Assembly (NCBI RefSeq): GCF_000172175.1
Contig: NZ_ABJL02000007.1
Location: forward strand, 434,001 to 498,000
Source: Bacteroides intestinalis DSM 17393
Lineage (GTDB): Bacteria > Bacteroidota > Bacteroidia > Bacteroidales > Bacteroidaceae
Direction of reading: 5' to 3'
Length of the DNA: 64,000 bases
The notes beneath the pieces were generated by a model. The model was not told where the DNA came from. It worked only from the letters and a program-made list of their open reading frames with translations, and ran no database searches. Below, piece by piece: positions 15,070-24,703 of the stretch (position 1 is the stretch's first letter; the number at the start of each line of letters is the position of its first letter). The translations under genes and the position numbers were made by a program.

Positions 15070-18000
15070 ATGAATCGAACTATTATAAAGCTTTTCCTCT
15101 GTTTGTGCATAGTGACGGCATTGCCGTCCTATGCCTATAATACCGTTCACTATTATTTCAGAACGGTAGATATCAGAAATGGTCTTTCTCAGAACTCTGT
15201 GAATTGTATTTTCCAGGATAAGAAAGGCTTTATGTGGTTTGGTACTAAAGATGGCTTGAGCCGCTACGATGGCTTGTCTTTCCGCATCTATAACAATGAA
15301 AATTCAAATCTGGGCAGGAATTTCATAACGGTACTTTATGAAGATAGTAAGGGGAATATATGGGTCGGAACCGATGGTGGACTTTATATTTATAATCCTA
15401 TACTTGATTCTTTTACCGAATTCAATTTAGTAAGTGATAAAGGGACCATTATTCGGGATTTCGTAACTATGATAAGGTGCGATGAACATTCAAATCTTTG
15501 GATATCGGTTGAGAATCAGGGGCTGTTTTACTATAATAGTAGCGAAAACAAATTGCAGAATTACCTTCATGATGCAGGACTGGCCAACGTTCATCGTTTC
15601 TGGTTAAATGGGAATACCTGTTGGCTGGCATTGTATGGTGATAATCTTTATTATACAAAGGCTGACTTTGAATCGCCTTTACAGCCTTTTAAGGATGCGA
15701 ATGGCGATGAGATATTCAAAGATGATATCATCAATTGTGAGATTGTCGGTCCTCATAATTACACTTACATAGCATCATCGAACGGATTGACTGAGGTTAA
15801 TTTTGTGACGGGTAAATCCCGTAGGATTTTGGATGCTTTTGCACGTACGTTAGAATTTAAGTCCGATGATGAATTATGGGTAGGTACGGAAAAGGGATTG
15901 TACATTTATAATTTGACGACCGACAAGATCACACATCTGACAGTACCCGATCAAGATGACTCCTATGCGTTATCAGACAATGCTATTTATTCGATTTATC
16001 GCGATAGTGAGAATGGAATGTGGGTAGGTTCTTATTTTGGTGGCGTAAATTATTATCCGTATCAATGGACCTATTTTGAGAAGTTTTATCCGAGAGAGGA
16101 GATCAAGTTCTTGGGGCGTCGGGTACGTGAGATATGTGAAGGCAATGACGGTACTTTATGGATAGGTACTGAAGATAAAGGATTGTTTAATTTTGATCCG
16201 GAGACAGAAAAAATAGTACCATTTGAGCATCCGGATATATATAAGAATGTCCATGCTCTTTGTCTGGATGGAGATGATTTATGGGTCGGTACTTTTTCGG
16301 GGGGATTGAATAAGGTGAATTTACGTACCAGACAAGTGAAGCATTATTTCAAAGATAAAGGTGAAGGGGCGCTGACTGCCAGTGATGCTTTTACTGTTTG
16401 CAAAACTGCTACGGAGGATATCTGGATAGGAACAACATCCGGTTTATTCAAATATAATCGTTCTTTCGATAATTTTACCCATATTCCACAGTTGGGAAAT
16501 TTGTTCGTTTATGATATTTTAGAGGATTTTGAGGGGAATTTGTGGTTCGCTACTTTCTCAAATGGGGTATTCGCGTACAATACTCAGACCCAACAATGGA
16601 AGAGTTATCTTTCAAATGAAAAAGATTCGACTTCTCTATCTTATAACAAGGTAATTTCTATTTGCGAGGACAGCAAGAAGCGTTTGTGGTTTATGACGAT
16701 GGGAAAGGGGTTCTGCCGTTATAATCGGGAAACGGATAATTTTACACGTTATGATACGTCGAAAGGGCTTCCTAACAATACCGTCTACAAAATGGTTGAA
16801 GACAAGCGGGGAAACCTTTGGATTACAAGTAATTATGGGCTTACTTGCTTTAATCCGGATAGTGAGGCTATGCATGTATATACTACGGCAAATGGATTAC
16901 TGAGCAATCAGTTCAATTTCCAGTCTGGATATCGTGACAAGAGAGGGCGTATCTATTTTGGCAGTATTAATGGGTTTGTCATATTTGATCCGGATAATTT
17001 TGTCGAGAATACCTTTCTTCCTCCGGTGGTTATTACCGACTTTTATCTGTTTAATAAACGCTTTTCTGTGGATACTCCGGGATCTCCTTTACAGCAGAAT
17101 ATAACTTATGCTGACAATATAGAGCTTGATGCAGACCAAAATTCTTTTGCCTTCCAGGTGGCAGCTTTAAGCTATCAGGCACCGGAGATGAACCGCTTGA
17201 TGTATAAGCTGGAAGGTTTTGACCAGGAGTGGTATATGTTGGGGCGAAATTCTATGATTACTTATTCTAATTTACCCTATGGAAGTTATACGCTGCGCAT
17301 AAAAGGGTCTAATGGTGACGGAAAGTGGAATGATGTGGAACGGGTGCTCAATGTACGTATTCATCCTCCTTTTTACTTATCAGTGTGGGCATACGTTATT
17401 TATGTTATCTTGGCTCTGTGTTCATTGGTTGCCACTATTTTATATTTCAGAAGACGGACGCAAGAGAGGCATCGATTGGCAATGGAGAAGTTTGAGCGGG
17501 AAAAGGAGCGTGAGCTTTATTCTGCGAAAATCGATTTCTTTACGAATGTAGCGCATGAGATACGCACTCCGCTCACATTGATAAAAAGTCCGCTTGAGAA
17601 TGTCCTGCTTTCTAAAGAGGTTTCTGACGAAATCAGGGACGATCTGGAAGTGATGGATCTGAATACAAACCGGTTGCTTGATTTGGTGAACCAGCTACTT
17701 GATTTCCGTAAGACGGAGACACAAGGATTTCAATTGAACTTTGTGGAATGCAATGTTGTAGATATATTGCAAAAGACCTATAAGCGTTTTAAACCTTTGG
17801 CACGTGAGAAGGGGCTGGAACTTACCATTGATTCTCCGGAGAGTCTGTATGCCTCGGTAGATAGGGAAGGGCTGACCAAGATCATCAGTAATTTGATGAC
17901 AAATGGCGTGAAATATTCGGAAACATATATCCGCATTAAGTTATATGTTGAGGGGGATCAGATGTTGCTCCTGGCGTGTAATGACGGACGTGTGGTTCCG

Positions 18001-19020
18001 CTGGAGATGCGTGAAGAGATATTTAAACCATTCGTTCAATACAAAGCCGGAGTGCTGCATTCTGTTTCCGGTACGGGTATAGGATTGCCTTTGGCGCGTT
18101 CGCTTGCCGAACTTCATGGAGGGACTTTGTGTATGGTAGATTCCATGGAAAGCAATCAGTTTTTGCTTTCGCTTCCGATAAAACATGCCCATACAATACA
18201 GACAAAAGAGCAAGTTGTGCCTGAAGAATCTTTTGAAAGTCAGGAGGCTAAAGAAGAAGTTGATTCGCAAAATCGTTATACGTTACTTGTTGTAGAGGAT
18301 AGTTTGGAAATGCAGGCGTTCATTGTAAAACAATTATCGGCGAAATACCGGGTTTTGACAGCCTTAAATGGTGTGGAAGCCTTGAAAGTATTGGAAGAAC
18401 ACACTGTCAATCTGGTTATTTCGGATGTCATGATGCCTGAAATGGATGGACTGGAATTATGCGAGCATTTAAAATCTGCGGTTGATTATAGCCATATTCC
18501 TGTTATTTTATTGACAGCTAAGACCACCCTTCAGGCTAAGATCGAAGGTATGAAGCTTGGGGCGGATGTCTATATAGAGAAACCTTTTTCTGTGGAATAT
18601 CTTAAGGTTTGTGTTTCTAACTTGCTAAGTAACCGTGAGAAACTTCGTGTTGCTTTCGTTCATTCACCTTTTGAACAGGTCAACAGTATGGCAATGACTA
18701 AAGCGGATGAAACTTTTTTAAAGACCTTGAAAGAAGTAGTGGTCGCAAATATGCAGGATCCAGACTTTAATTTGGATGATATGGCAAGCCAGCTGAATAT
18801 GAGCCGTTCGAGTCTTAACCGGAAAATAAAAGGTATATTGGATATGACTCCGAATGATTACATTCGTTTGGAGCGTTTAAAGAAAGCGGTGCAATTACTC
18901 AAAGAGGGGGAATGCCGGATAAATGAGGTTTGTTACATGATCGGTTTTAATACCCCTTCTTATTTTGCCAAATGCTTCCAGAAACAGTTTGGTGTTTTGC
19001 CTAAGGACTTTATAAAATAG
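15070..19020 (+). CDS. Hybrid two-component system regulator (HTCS), first copy
   Basis: The 1316-residue protein fuses a whole two-component system. It has a signal peptide (residues 1-22), then a periplasmic sensor of repeated two-component propeller blades (repeats like GFMWFGTKDGLSRYDG, GNIWVGTDGG) and a Y_Y_Y domain at about 690-760. A membrane helix is at about 768-792. The histidine kinase follows (FFTNVAHEIRTPLTLI, His near 827; GTGIGLPLARSLAELHGG), then a receiver domain with ISDVMMPEMDG (Asp near 1118) and a C-terminal AraC-type helix-turn-helix. Such proteins sense a sugar fragment and switch on the adjacent glycan genes. This copy probably controls the GH2/Gfo-Idh/DUF1080 cluster. 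It is a close paralogue of the regulator at 41552. Confidence 0.95.
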   Translation: MNRTIIKLFLCLCIVTALPSYAYNTVHYYFRTVDIRNGLSQNSVNCIFQDKKGFMWFGTKDGLSRYDGLSFRIYNNENSNLGRNFITVLYEDSKGNIWVGTDGGLYIYNPILDSFTEFNLVSDKGTIIRDFVTMIRCDEHSNLWISVENQGLFYYNSSENKLQNYLHDAGLANVHRFWLNGNTCWLALYGDNLYYTKADFESPLQPFKDANGDEIFKDDIINCEIVGPHNYTYIASSNGLTEVNFVTGKSRRILDAFARTLEFKSDDELWVGTEKGLYIYNLTTDKITHLTVPDQDDSYALSDNAIYSIYRDSENGMWVGSYFGGVNYYPYQWTYFEKFYPREEIKFLGRRVREICEGNDGTLWIGTEDKGLFNFDPETEKIVPFEHPDIYKNVHALCLDGDDLWVGTFSGGLNKVNLRTRQVKHYFKDKGEGALTASDAFTVCKTATEDIWIGTTSGLFKYNRSFDNFTHIPQLGNLFVYDILEDFEGNLWFATFSNGVFAYNTQTQQWKSYLSNEKDSTSLSYNKVISICEDSKKRLWFMTMGKGFCRYNRETDNFTRYDTSKGLPNNTVYKMVEDKRGNLWITSNYGLTCFNPDSEAMHVYTTANGLLSNQFNFQSGYRDKRGRIYFGSINGFVIFDPDNFVENTFLPPVVITDFYLFNKRFSVDTPGSPLQQNITYADNIELDADQNSFAFQVAALSYQAPEMNRLMYKLEGFDQEWYMLGRNSMITYSNLPYGSYTLRIKGSNGDGKWNDVERVLNVRIHPPFYLSVWAYVIYVILALCSLVATILYFRRRTQERHRLAMEKFEREKERELYSAKIDFFTNVAHEIRTPLTLIKSPLENVLLSKEVSDEIRDDLEVMDLNTNRLLDLVNQLLDFRKTETQGFQLNFVECNVVDILQKTYKRFKPLAREKGLELTIDSPESLYASVDREGLTKIISNLMTNGVKYSETYIRIKLYVEGDQMLLLACNDGRVVPLEMREEIFKPFVQYKAGVLHSVSGTGIGLPLARSLAELHGGTLCMVDSMESNQFLLSLPIKHAHTIQTKEQVVPEESFESQEAKEEVDSQNRYTLLVVEDSLEMQAFIVKQLSAKYRVLTALNGVEALKVLEEHTVNLVISDVMMPEMDGLELCEHLKSAVDYSHIPVILLTAKTTLQAKIEGMKLGADVYIEKPFSVEYLKVCVSNLLSNREKLRVAFVHSPFEQVNSMAMTKADETFLKTLKEVVVANMQDPDFNLDDMASQLNMSRSSLNRKIKGILDMTPNDYIRLERLKKAVQLLKEGECRINEVCYMIGFNTPSYFAKCFQKQFGVLPKDFIK

Positions 19021-19092
19021 CTATGAGGAGGGCTTGGTACTATTTTTGCATTGTTTGAGTGGATTTTTATATTTTATATCTTAAAATTTCAC

Positions 19093-19100
19093 TACTTTTG
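19093..19100 (+). promoter_or_regulatory. -7 element ahead of the Gfo/Idh genes
   Basis: TACTTTTG matches TAnnTTTG and lies 77 bases before the start codon at 19178, in the 157-base gap after the regulator. No -33 box at standard distance was found. Confidence 0.4.
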
Positions 19101-19177
19101 GGCTGTTATTTTTATATGGGTATTCTGCCTGGAAAAAAGAAAGGAGTATATCTGGATTTTATTTTAAAGACCATATT

Positions 19178-20470
19178 ATGAAAGATACATTAATCAACAG
19201 AAGAGAATTCCTTAAAAATATAGGGGTGCTTGGAGCTGGGGTGTTGTTGTCAGCAAGTCCTTGGCTTTCTGCCTTTTCGGAAGTTAAGGAAACTTCCAAT
19301 GAAAAATGCCGTTTGGCTGTTATTGGGCCGGGATCACGGGGACGCTTTTTGATGAGTTTCCTGATACAGAATCCTAAAGTGGATATTGTGGCATTGTGTG
19401 ATATTTACCAGCCTTCCATTGATGAGGGGTTGAAACTTGCCCCGAAAGCGAAGGTTTATAATGACTACCGGAGACTACTGGAGGACAAAACGATTGACGC
19501 GGTATTGGTGGCTACTCCCCTTAATTCCCATTGCCAGATTGTATTAGATGCTTTTGACGCCGGTAAACATGTGTTCTGTGAAAAGACCATAGGTTTTACG
19601 ATGGAAGAGTGCTACCGCATCTATCAGAAGCACATCAGTACGGGCAAGATATTCTTCACCGGTCAGCAGCGCCTTTTCGACCCGCGATATATAAAAGTAA
19701 TGGAGATGGTACACGCCGGTACATTTGGCGAGATCAATGCTATCCGTACTTTCTGGAACCGGAATGGAGATTGGAGACGGGAAGTTCCTTCGCCTGAGCT
19801 GGAACGTTTGATAAACTGGCGTTTGTATCGCGAATATTCCAAGGGTTTGATGACTGAATTGGCTTGCCATCAGCTACAGATCGGAAGTTGGGCTTTGCAA
19901 AAGCTTCCTGAGAAGGTGATGGGACATGGAGCCATCACTTACTGGAAAGACGGCCGTGAAGTGTATGACAATGTAAGTTGTATATATGTGTTTGATAATG
20001 GAGTGAAGATGACGTTCGATTCTGTCATATCCAATAAATTCTATGGCTTGGAAGAGCAAATCATGGGTAATCTGGGAACAGTAGAGCCTGAAAAGGGTAA
20101 GTATTATTTTGAGAGTGTAGCCCCTGCACCCGGATTCTTGCAGATGATCAATGATTGGGAGAATAAAGTCTTTGATTCTTTGCCTTTTGCCGGTACCAGT
20201 TGGGCACCGGAAACTGCCAACGAAAACAAGGGAGAATTTATTTTGGGAGAACGTCCTAAATCGGATGGTACTTCTTTGCTGCTGGAGGCTTTTGTAGAGG
20301 CCGCTATTACCCGCAAGCAGCCGAAACGTATAGCCGAAGAGGGTTATTATGCAAGTATGCTGTGCTTATTGGGCGATCAGGCTTTGCTGGAAGAAAAAGT
20401 ACTTTACTTCCCCGATGAGTATAAAATAGATTATCTGAATCATAAAGCTAAAACAATAGAAGCCGTATGA
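19178..20470 (+). CDS. Exported Gfo/Idh/MocA-family oxidoreductase, first copy
   Basis: The 430-residue product starts with a twin-arginine signal (NRREFLKNIGVLGAGVLLSA), so it is exported folded with its nucleotide cofactor. The Rossmann motif is LAVIGPGSRGR, followed by VDIVALCDIY. The usual EKP motif is CEKTIGF here: the lysine is kept and the proline is replaced. WRLYREYSKGLMTELACHQL matches the conserved substrate-side helix with its histidine. Family members oxidise sugar or inositol hydroxyls with NAD(P). With the DUF1080 and second oxidoreductase downstream, oxidation at sugar C3 is the likely role. The stop overlaps the next start by four bases (ATGA). Confidence 0.9.
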   Translation: MKDTLINRREFLKNIGVLGAGVLLSASPWLSAFSEVKETSNEKCRLAVIGPGSRGRFLMSFLIQNPKVDIVALCDIYQPSIDEGLKLAPKAKVYNDYRRLLEDKTIDAVLVATPLNSHCQIVLDAFDAGKHVFCEKTIGFTMEECYRIYQKHISTGKIFFTGQQRLFDPRYIKVMEMVHAGTFGEINAIRTFWNRNGDWRREVPSPELERLINWRLYREYSKGLMTELACHQLQIGSWALQKLPEKVMGHGAITYWKDGREVYDNVSCIYVFDNGVKMTFDSVISNKFYGLEEQIMGNLGTVEPEKGKYYFESVAPAPGFLQMINDWENKVFDSLPFAGTSWAPETANENKGEFILGERPKSDGTSLLLEAFVEAAITRKQPKRIAEEGYYASMLCLLGDQALLEEKVLYFPDEYKIDYLNHKAKTIEAV

Positions 20471-20715
20471 AAAATACAGTTATTACCGCTCGCCGGAAAA
20501 AGATAGAATTGCTGACCTTGCTGGTATGTTTCATTATCGGCAACTTGGCAAATTTGTATGCAATAATCTCCTATAAAACCCCTTTCTCGGAGATGCTGAC
20601 ATCTATTTTCTATGTTCTGGCATTTTCGTGTGTGCTTTATGCCTTTTGGACCCTATTGCGACTTTTATTCTACGGAATAAGAAATTTGTTCCTTAAGAAG
20701 AAAAGTGAAGTATAG
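20467..20715 (+). CDS. 82-residue two-helix membrane protein
   Basis: A small protein with a basic N terminus (ITARRKKIELL), two membrane helices (about residues 16-34 and 44-70) and a Lys-rich end (NLFLKKKSEV). It starts at the ATGA overlap with the first Gfo/Idh gene and ends 42 bases before the second, so the three are translated together. No family is recognised with certainty. The position suggests a membrane anchor or electron-transfer partner for the exported oxidoreductases; this is inference. Confidence 0.75.
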   Translation: MKNTVITARRKKIELLTLLVCFIIGNLANLYAIISYKTPFSEMLTSIFYVLAFSCVLYAFWTLLRLLFYGIRNLFLKKKSEV

Positions 20716-20757
20716 AGATAATTGAAATAGAATTACTTAATTAATACCAATGAGATA

Positions 20758-22176
20758 ATGACAACACGAAGAGATTTTTTGAAGACCATGACCATGGCTT
20801 CTGCCGGATTGGCATTGGGTGCTGGTGATATACTGGCAAATCCCACCTTTGCATCGCAAAGAAAGATAACAGATAAGGTGAAGATTGCCTATGTAGGTAT
20901 TGGCAATCGTGGCGAACAGATTATTGGGGACTTTGCCCGTACCGGTATGGTAGAGGTTGTAGCTTTGTGTGATGTTGATATGGGAGCACCCCATACGCAA
21001 AAGGTGATGAACCAGTATCCCAAAGCAAAGCGTTTCCGTGATTTTCGCCAGATGTTCGATAAGGCAGGCAATGAGTTTGATGCTGTAGCTATAGCAACGC
21101 CTGACCATTCCCATTTCCCTATCAGCATGCTGGCTCTGGCGTCAGGTAAACATGTATATGTAGAGAAGCCTTTGGCACGTACTTTCTATGAAGGTGAGTT
21201 GTTGATGCAGGCTGCGTTGAAACGGCCTAATCTGGTGACCCAAGTGGGTAATCAGGGGCACTCTGAAGCTAATTACTTCCAGTTTAAGGCATGGATGGAT
21301 GCCGGTATCATCAAGGATGTGACGGCTGTAACAGCGCATATGAATAATCCCCGTCGTTGGCATAAGTGGGATACGAACATCTATAAGTTCCCTGCAGGAC
21401 AACAATTGCCGAAAGATATGGAATGGGACCCTTGGCTGGGAGTAACTCCTTATCATGAATATAACAAGGACTATCATTTGGGTCAGTGGCGTTGCTGGTA
21501 CGATTTCGGCATGGGCTGTCTGGGCGATTGGGGCGCGCATATTCTGGATACGGTTCATGAGTTCCTGGAATTGGGATTGCCTTATGAAATAACGATGCAG
21601 TATGCCAACGGGCATAATGATTTCTTCTTCCCTTATTCTTCCACGATCCTGTTCCGCTTCCCTCAACGTAAGGGTATGCCGCCGGTTGATATCACTTGGT
21701 ACGATGGTTTGGATAATCTTCCTCCTATCCCTGCCGGTTATGGTGTATCCGGTCTGGATCCTAACATTCCTACAACAAACCAGGGAGATGCTCCGGCTGC
21801 GAAGTTGAATCCCGGAAAGATTATTTATTCAAAAGAACTTACCTTTAAGGGTGGAAGTCACGGTAGCACACTATCTATCATTCCTGAGGAAAAGGCAAAG
21901 GAAATGGCTGATAAGTTACCGGAAGTGCCTAAGAGCCCGTCCAATCACTTTGAGAATTTCTTGTTAGCTTGTATGGGTCAAGAAAAGACTCGTTCTCCGT
22001 TTGAAATTAACGGTGTTCTGGGTCAGGTATTCTCATTGGGAGTAATGGCTCAGCGTCTCAATACGCAGTTATTCTTTGATCCTCGCACGAAGCAGATTAC
22101 GAATAATGAATTTGCTAATGCCATGTTGGTAGGAGTACCGCCACGTAAGGGATGGGATGAGTTTTATAAAATGTAA
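20758..22176 (+). CDS. Exported Gfo/Idh/MocA-family oxidoreductase, second copy
   Basis: The 472-residue product also has a twin-arginine signal (TTRRDFLKTMTMASAGLALG). Its Rossmann motif is IAYVGIGNRGEQ and the EKP motif is intact (VEKPLARTF). The C-terminal half carries WRCWYDFGMGCLGDWGAH and a long substrate-binding insert with GGSHGSTLSII, typical of the longer Bacteroidota members. It is clearly divergent from the first copy, so the two probably do different steps, for instance oxidation of the glycoside and reduction of the released keto sugar. It lies 39 bases ahead of the DUF1080 gene. Confidence 0.9.
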   Translation: MTTRRDFLKTMTMASAGLALGAGDILANPTFASQRKITDKVKIAYVGIGNRGEQIIGDFARTGMVEVVALCDVDMGAPHTQKVMNQYPKAKRFRDFRQMFDKAGNEFDAVAIATPDHSHFPISMLALASGKHVYVEKPLARTFYEGELLMQAALKRPNLVTQVGNQGHSEANYFQFKAWMDAGIIKDVTAVTAHMNNPRRWHKWDTNIYKFPAGQQLPKDMEWDPWLGVTPYHEYNKDYHLGQWRCWYDFGMGCLGDWGAHILDTVHEFLELGLPYEITMQYANGHNDFFFPYSSTILFRFPQRKGMPPVDITWYDGLDNLPPIPAGYGVSGLDPNIPTTNQGDAPAAKLNPGKIIYSKELTFKGGSHGSTLSIIPEEKAKEMADKLPEVPKSPSNHFENFLLACMGQEKTRSPFEINGVLGQVFSLGVMAQRLNTQLFFDPRTKQITNNEFANAMLVGVPPRKGWDEFYKM

Positions 22177-22215
22177 TAGCATCATATTAAAATAATTAAT
22201 AGAAGAGATATCAAT

Positions 22216-23556
22216 ATGAAAAAGAATTATTTGTTGCTTCTGTTTGTGTTTTGTACCTCTATGGTTTCAGCACAGAATTGGGAGCCTCTTTTCAATGGAA
22301 AGAATCTGAGTGGCTGGAAGAAACTGAATGGTAAGGCCGAATACAAAGTAGTGGATGGCGCTATTGTGGGTGTTTCAAAGATGAATACTCCTAATACCTT
22401 CCTGGCTACCAAGAAAACGTATGGTGACTTTATCCTGGAATTTGATTTCAAGATAGACGATGGATTGAATTCTGGCGTACAAGTACGTAGTGAAAGCAAG
22501 AAAGACTATCAGAAGGGCCGTGTACATGGCTATCAGTTTGAAATAGACCCTTCAAAGCGTGCATGGTCGGGTGGTATCTATGATGAGGCTCGCCGTAACT
22601 GGCTGTATCCTTTGACACAGAATCCAGCAGCTAAAACAGCTTTCAAAAATAATGAGTGGAATAAGGCTCGTATTGAGGCTGTAGGTAATTCTATTGCTAC
22701 CTGGATTAATGGAGTACCTTGTGCTAATATTTGGGATGATATGACTCCTGTAGGCTTTATTGCTTTGCAAGTACATGCTATCGGCAACGCAGCTGATGAA
22801 GGAAAGACTGTTAGCTGGAAGAATATCCGCATTTGTACTACAGATGTAGAACGTTACCAGACAGCTCAAAAAGCACCGGAAATCAATGTTATTCCTAATA
22901 CAATTTCTCCGAACGAAGCCAAAGAAGGTTGGGCACTCCTTTGGGATGGCAAGACTTCCGAAGGCTGGAGAGGAGCTCGATTGAACTCTTTCCCGGAAAA
23001 GGGTTGGAAGATGGAAGACGGCATCCTGAAAGTAATGAAGAGTGGCGGTGCAGAATCTGCTAACGGTGGCGACATCGTAACAACTAAAAAGTACAAGAAT
23101 TTCATTCTGAAAGTTGATTTTAAGATTACTGAAGGTGCTAATAGCGGTGTGAAGTATTTTGTTAGTCCTGATATGAATAAGGGAGCCGGTTCAGCTATCG
23201 GTTGTGAGTTTCAGATTCTTGATGATGACAAGCATCCGGATGCTAAGTTGGGCGTAAAAGGTAACCGTAAATTGGGTTCGCTTTACGATTTGATTCCTGC
23301 TCCGGCAAACAAACCTTTCAATAAGAAAGACTTTAATACGGCTATGATTGTTGTGAAAGGTGATCACGTAGAACATTGGTTAAATGGTGTGAAGCTCATT
23401 GAATACACACGTCAGAATGAAATGTGGGATGCATTGGTTGCTTATAGCAAGTATAAAAATTGGCCTAATTTCGGAAATCATGAGTCAGGAAATATCCTTT
23501 TGCAAGATCATGGAGATGAAGTCTGGTTTAAGAATATAAAGATCAAAGAATTATAA
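22216..23556 (+). CDS. Tandem DUF1080 protein (3-keto-disaccharide hydrolase family)
   Basis: The 446-residue protein has a signal peptide (MKKNYLLLLFVFCTSMVSAQ) and two DUF1080 concanavalin-like jelly-roll domains, about residues 22-210 and 235-446. Each opens with the family phrase: EPLFNGKNLSGWKKLNGKAE and ALLWDGKTSEGWRGARLN. Each continues with a FILEFDFKI/FILKVDFKI strand, a NSGVQVRS/NSGVKYFV strand and a closing helix-poor tail. Family members cleave glycosides whose sugar has been oxidised to the 3-keto form. Directly behind two exported Gfo/Idh enzymes, it completes a candidate oxidise-then-cleave pathway. A hairpin terminator follows. Confidence 0.92.
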   Translation: MKKNYLLLLFVFCTSMVSAQNWEPLFNGKNLSGWKKLNGKAEYKVVDGAIVGVSKMNTPNTFLATKKTYGDFILEFDFKIDDGLNSGVQVRSESKKDYQKGRVHGYQFEIDPSKRAWSGGIYDEARRNWLYPLTQNPAAKTAFKNNEWNKARIEAVGNSIATWINGVPCANIWDDMTPVGFIALQVHAIGNAADEGKTVSWKNIRICTTDVERYQTAQKAPEINVIPNTISPNEAKEGWALLWDGKTSEGWRGARLNSFPEKGWKMEDGILKVMKSGGAESANGGDIVTTKKYKNFILKVDFKITEGANSGVKYFVSPDMNKGAGSAIGCEFQILDDDKHPDAKLGVKGNRKLGSLYDLIPAPANKPFNKKDFNTAMIVVKGDHVEHWLNGVKLIEYTRQNEMWDALVAYSKYKNWPNFGNHESGNILLQDHGDEVWFKNIKIKEL

Positions 23557-23572
23557 TTAATATTATGTCTTC

Positions 23573-23610
23573 GAAAAGGGCAAGTTGCAACACTGTGGCT
23601 TGCCTTTTTC
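23573..23610 (+). terminator. Hairpin terminator after the DUF1080 gene
   Basis: GAAAAGGGCAAG (23573-23584) pairs with CTTGCCTTTTTC (23599-23610) over 12 positions with one G-U pair and a 14-base loop; the right arm ends in a T run. It closes the Gfo/Idh-DUF1080 unit. Confidence 0.75.
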
Positions 23611-23640
23611 ATTTTTCTCTTAAGAAACACAGATTTGAAA

Positions 23641-24486
23641 ATGTCGAATGTAATTCAACATCTTTATAAGTTCTCATCTGTCCACGGTGGACTGCTTTAT
23701 GCTTGGTTTCCATCGATGCATACACGCGTTGATATAGTGCTGTGTAGCAAGCAAGGTGAAGAGGCCTTGATGTTTGTGGTCGGTGCTGTCCATGAAATGC
23801 TATGCCGTTTGGAAAAGATGGCAAATTATTATGATGTAGAGAGTGAACTGGCATATTTGAACCGTGCAGCAGCCACGGAACCACAACCGGTCAGTAAGGA
23901 GCTTTATGATATGCTTGCTTTCTGTGTAGAATGTTATACTCGAACTGACGGATGTTTCGATGTCACTATTCATTCGGCTAATTATACACGTAATTCTATC
24001 TATAGTATTCAACTCTCACCTCAGGAACATACTCTCTTCTTTTTGCAACCTGGAGTGACTATCAATCTTTCCGGTTTTTTGAAAGGATATGCTTTGGAGA
24101 AGATACGGGAGCTACTTCAGCAATATGAAATAGAGAATGCATTGGTTAATATGGGGAATAGTTCTGTATTGGCTTTGGGGCATCATCCATTGGCTGATGG
24201 GTGGAAGGTTAACTTCGGACAAAGTGCTGTCACGCAAGCGAAAGAATGGCCGGAAATATTTCTTAAAAATGAATGTCTCACAACTTCGGGTAATGATTCG
24301 CATGAGCGGAAACATATTATCGATCCTCAGAGTGGAAAACTGGTAGAGGGGAAAAGGGAAGTAGCAGTTGTTACGGCTAACGGAGCTGTAGGTGAGGTGT
24401 TGTCGACTAGTTTATTCGTAGCTGATGCTCGTCAGCGTGAACTTTTGAAGGTAGAATTCTGCCCACGTTTGATTCTTGATCTTTAA
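23641..24486 (+). CDS. ApbE-family FAD:protein FMN transferase-like protein
   Basis: The ATG at 23641 gives 281 residues (a TTG at 23635 would add two). Family blocks are visible: NYYDVESELAYLNRAAA (usual ..DSelsrLN), FDVTIHSANY, INLSGFLKGYALEKI (usual lGGiaKGyavD), LVNMGNSSVLALG and TTSGNDSHERKHIIDPQSG (usual TSGdYer.hIiDP). ApbE enzymes attach FMN to a threonine on target flavoproteins. No signal peptide or lipobox is seen, unlike the exported lipoprotein form, so it appears cytosolic or degenerate in function. It lies between two carbohydrate clusters, behind a terminator and ahead of a new promoter, so it may be its own unit. Confidence 0.8.
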   Translation: MSNVIQHLYKFSSVHGGLLYAWFPSMHTRVDIVLCSKQGEEALMFVVGAVHEMLCRLEKMANYYDVESELAYLNRAAATEPQPVSKELYDMLAFCVECYTRTDGCFDVTIHSANYTRNSIYSIQLSPQEHTLFFLQPGVTINLSGFLKGYALEKIRELLQQYEIENALVNMGNSSVLALGHHPLADGWKVNFGQSAVTQAKEWPEIFLKNECLTTSGNDSHERKHIIDPQSGKLVEGKREVAVVTANGAVGEVLSTSLFVADARQRELLKVEFCPRLILDL

Positions 24487-24703
24487 AATCTTTCTTTGCT
24501 TTGATATATATGCTATTTCTATCATAGTATAAAAGACATGACAAACAAAAATGGTGGTATAAGAAGAGAAATGTATACTCCTGAAAAGTAAGAATTGCGT
24601 CAGAAAAAGTAATTATCCAGTCAAGGAGGCGTCCTAAGATGCAATTGACGTAATTATTCCATACGTTGAATCTTTTCTGTTATCCTGTGTGTTTTCGATT
24701 CTC

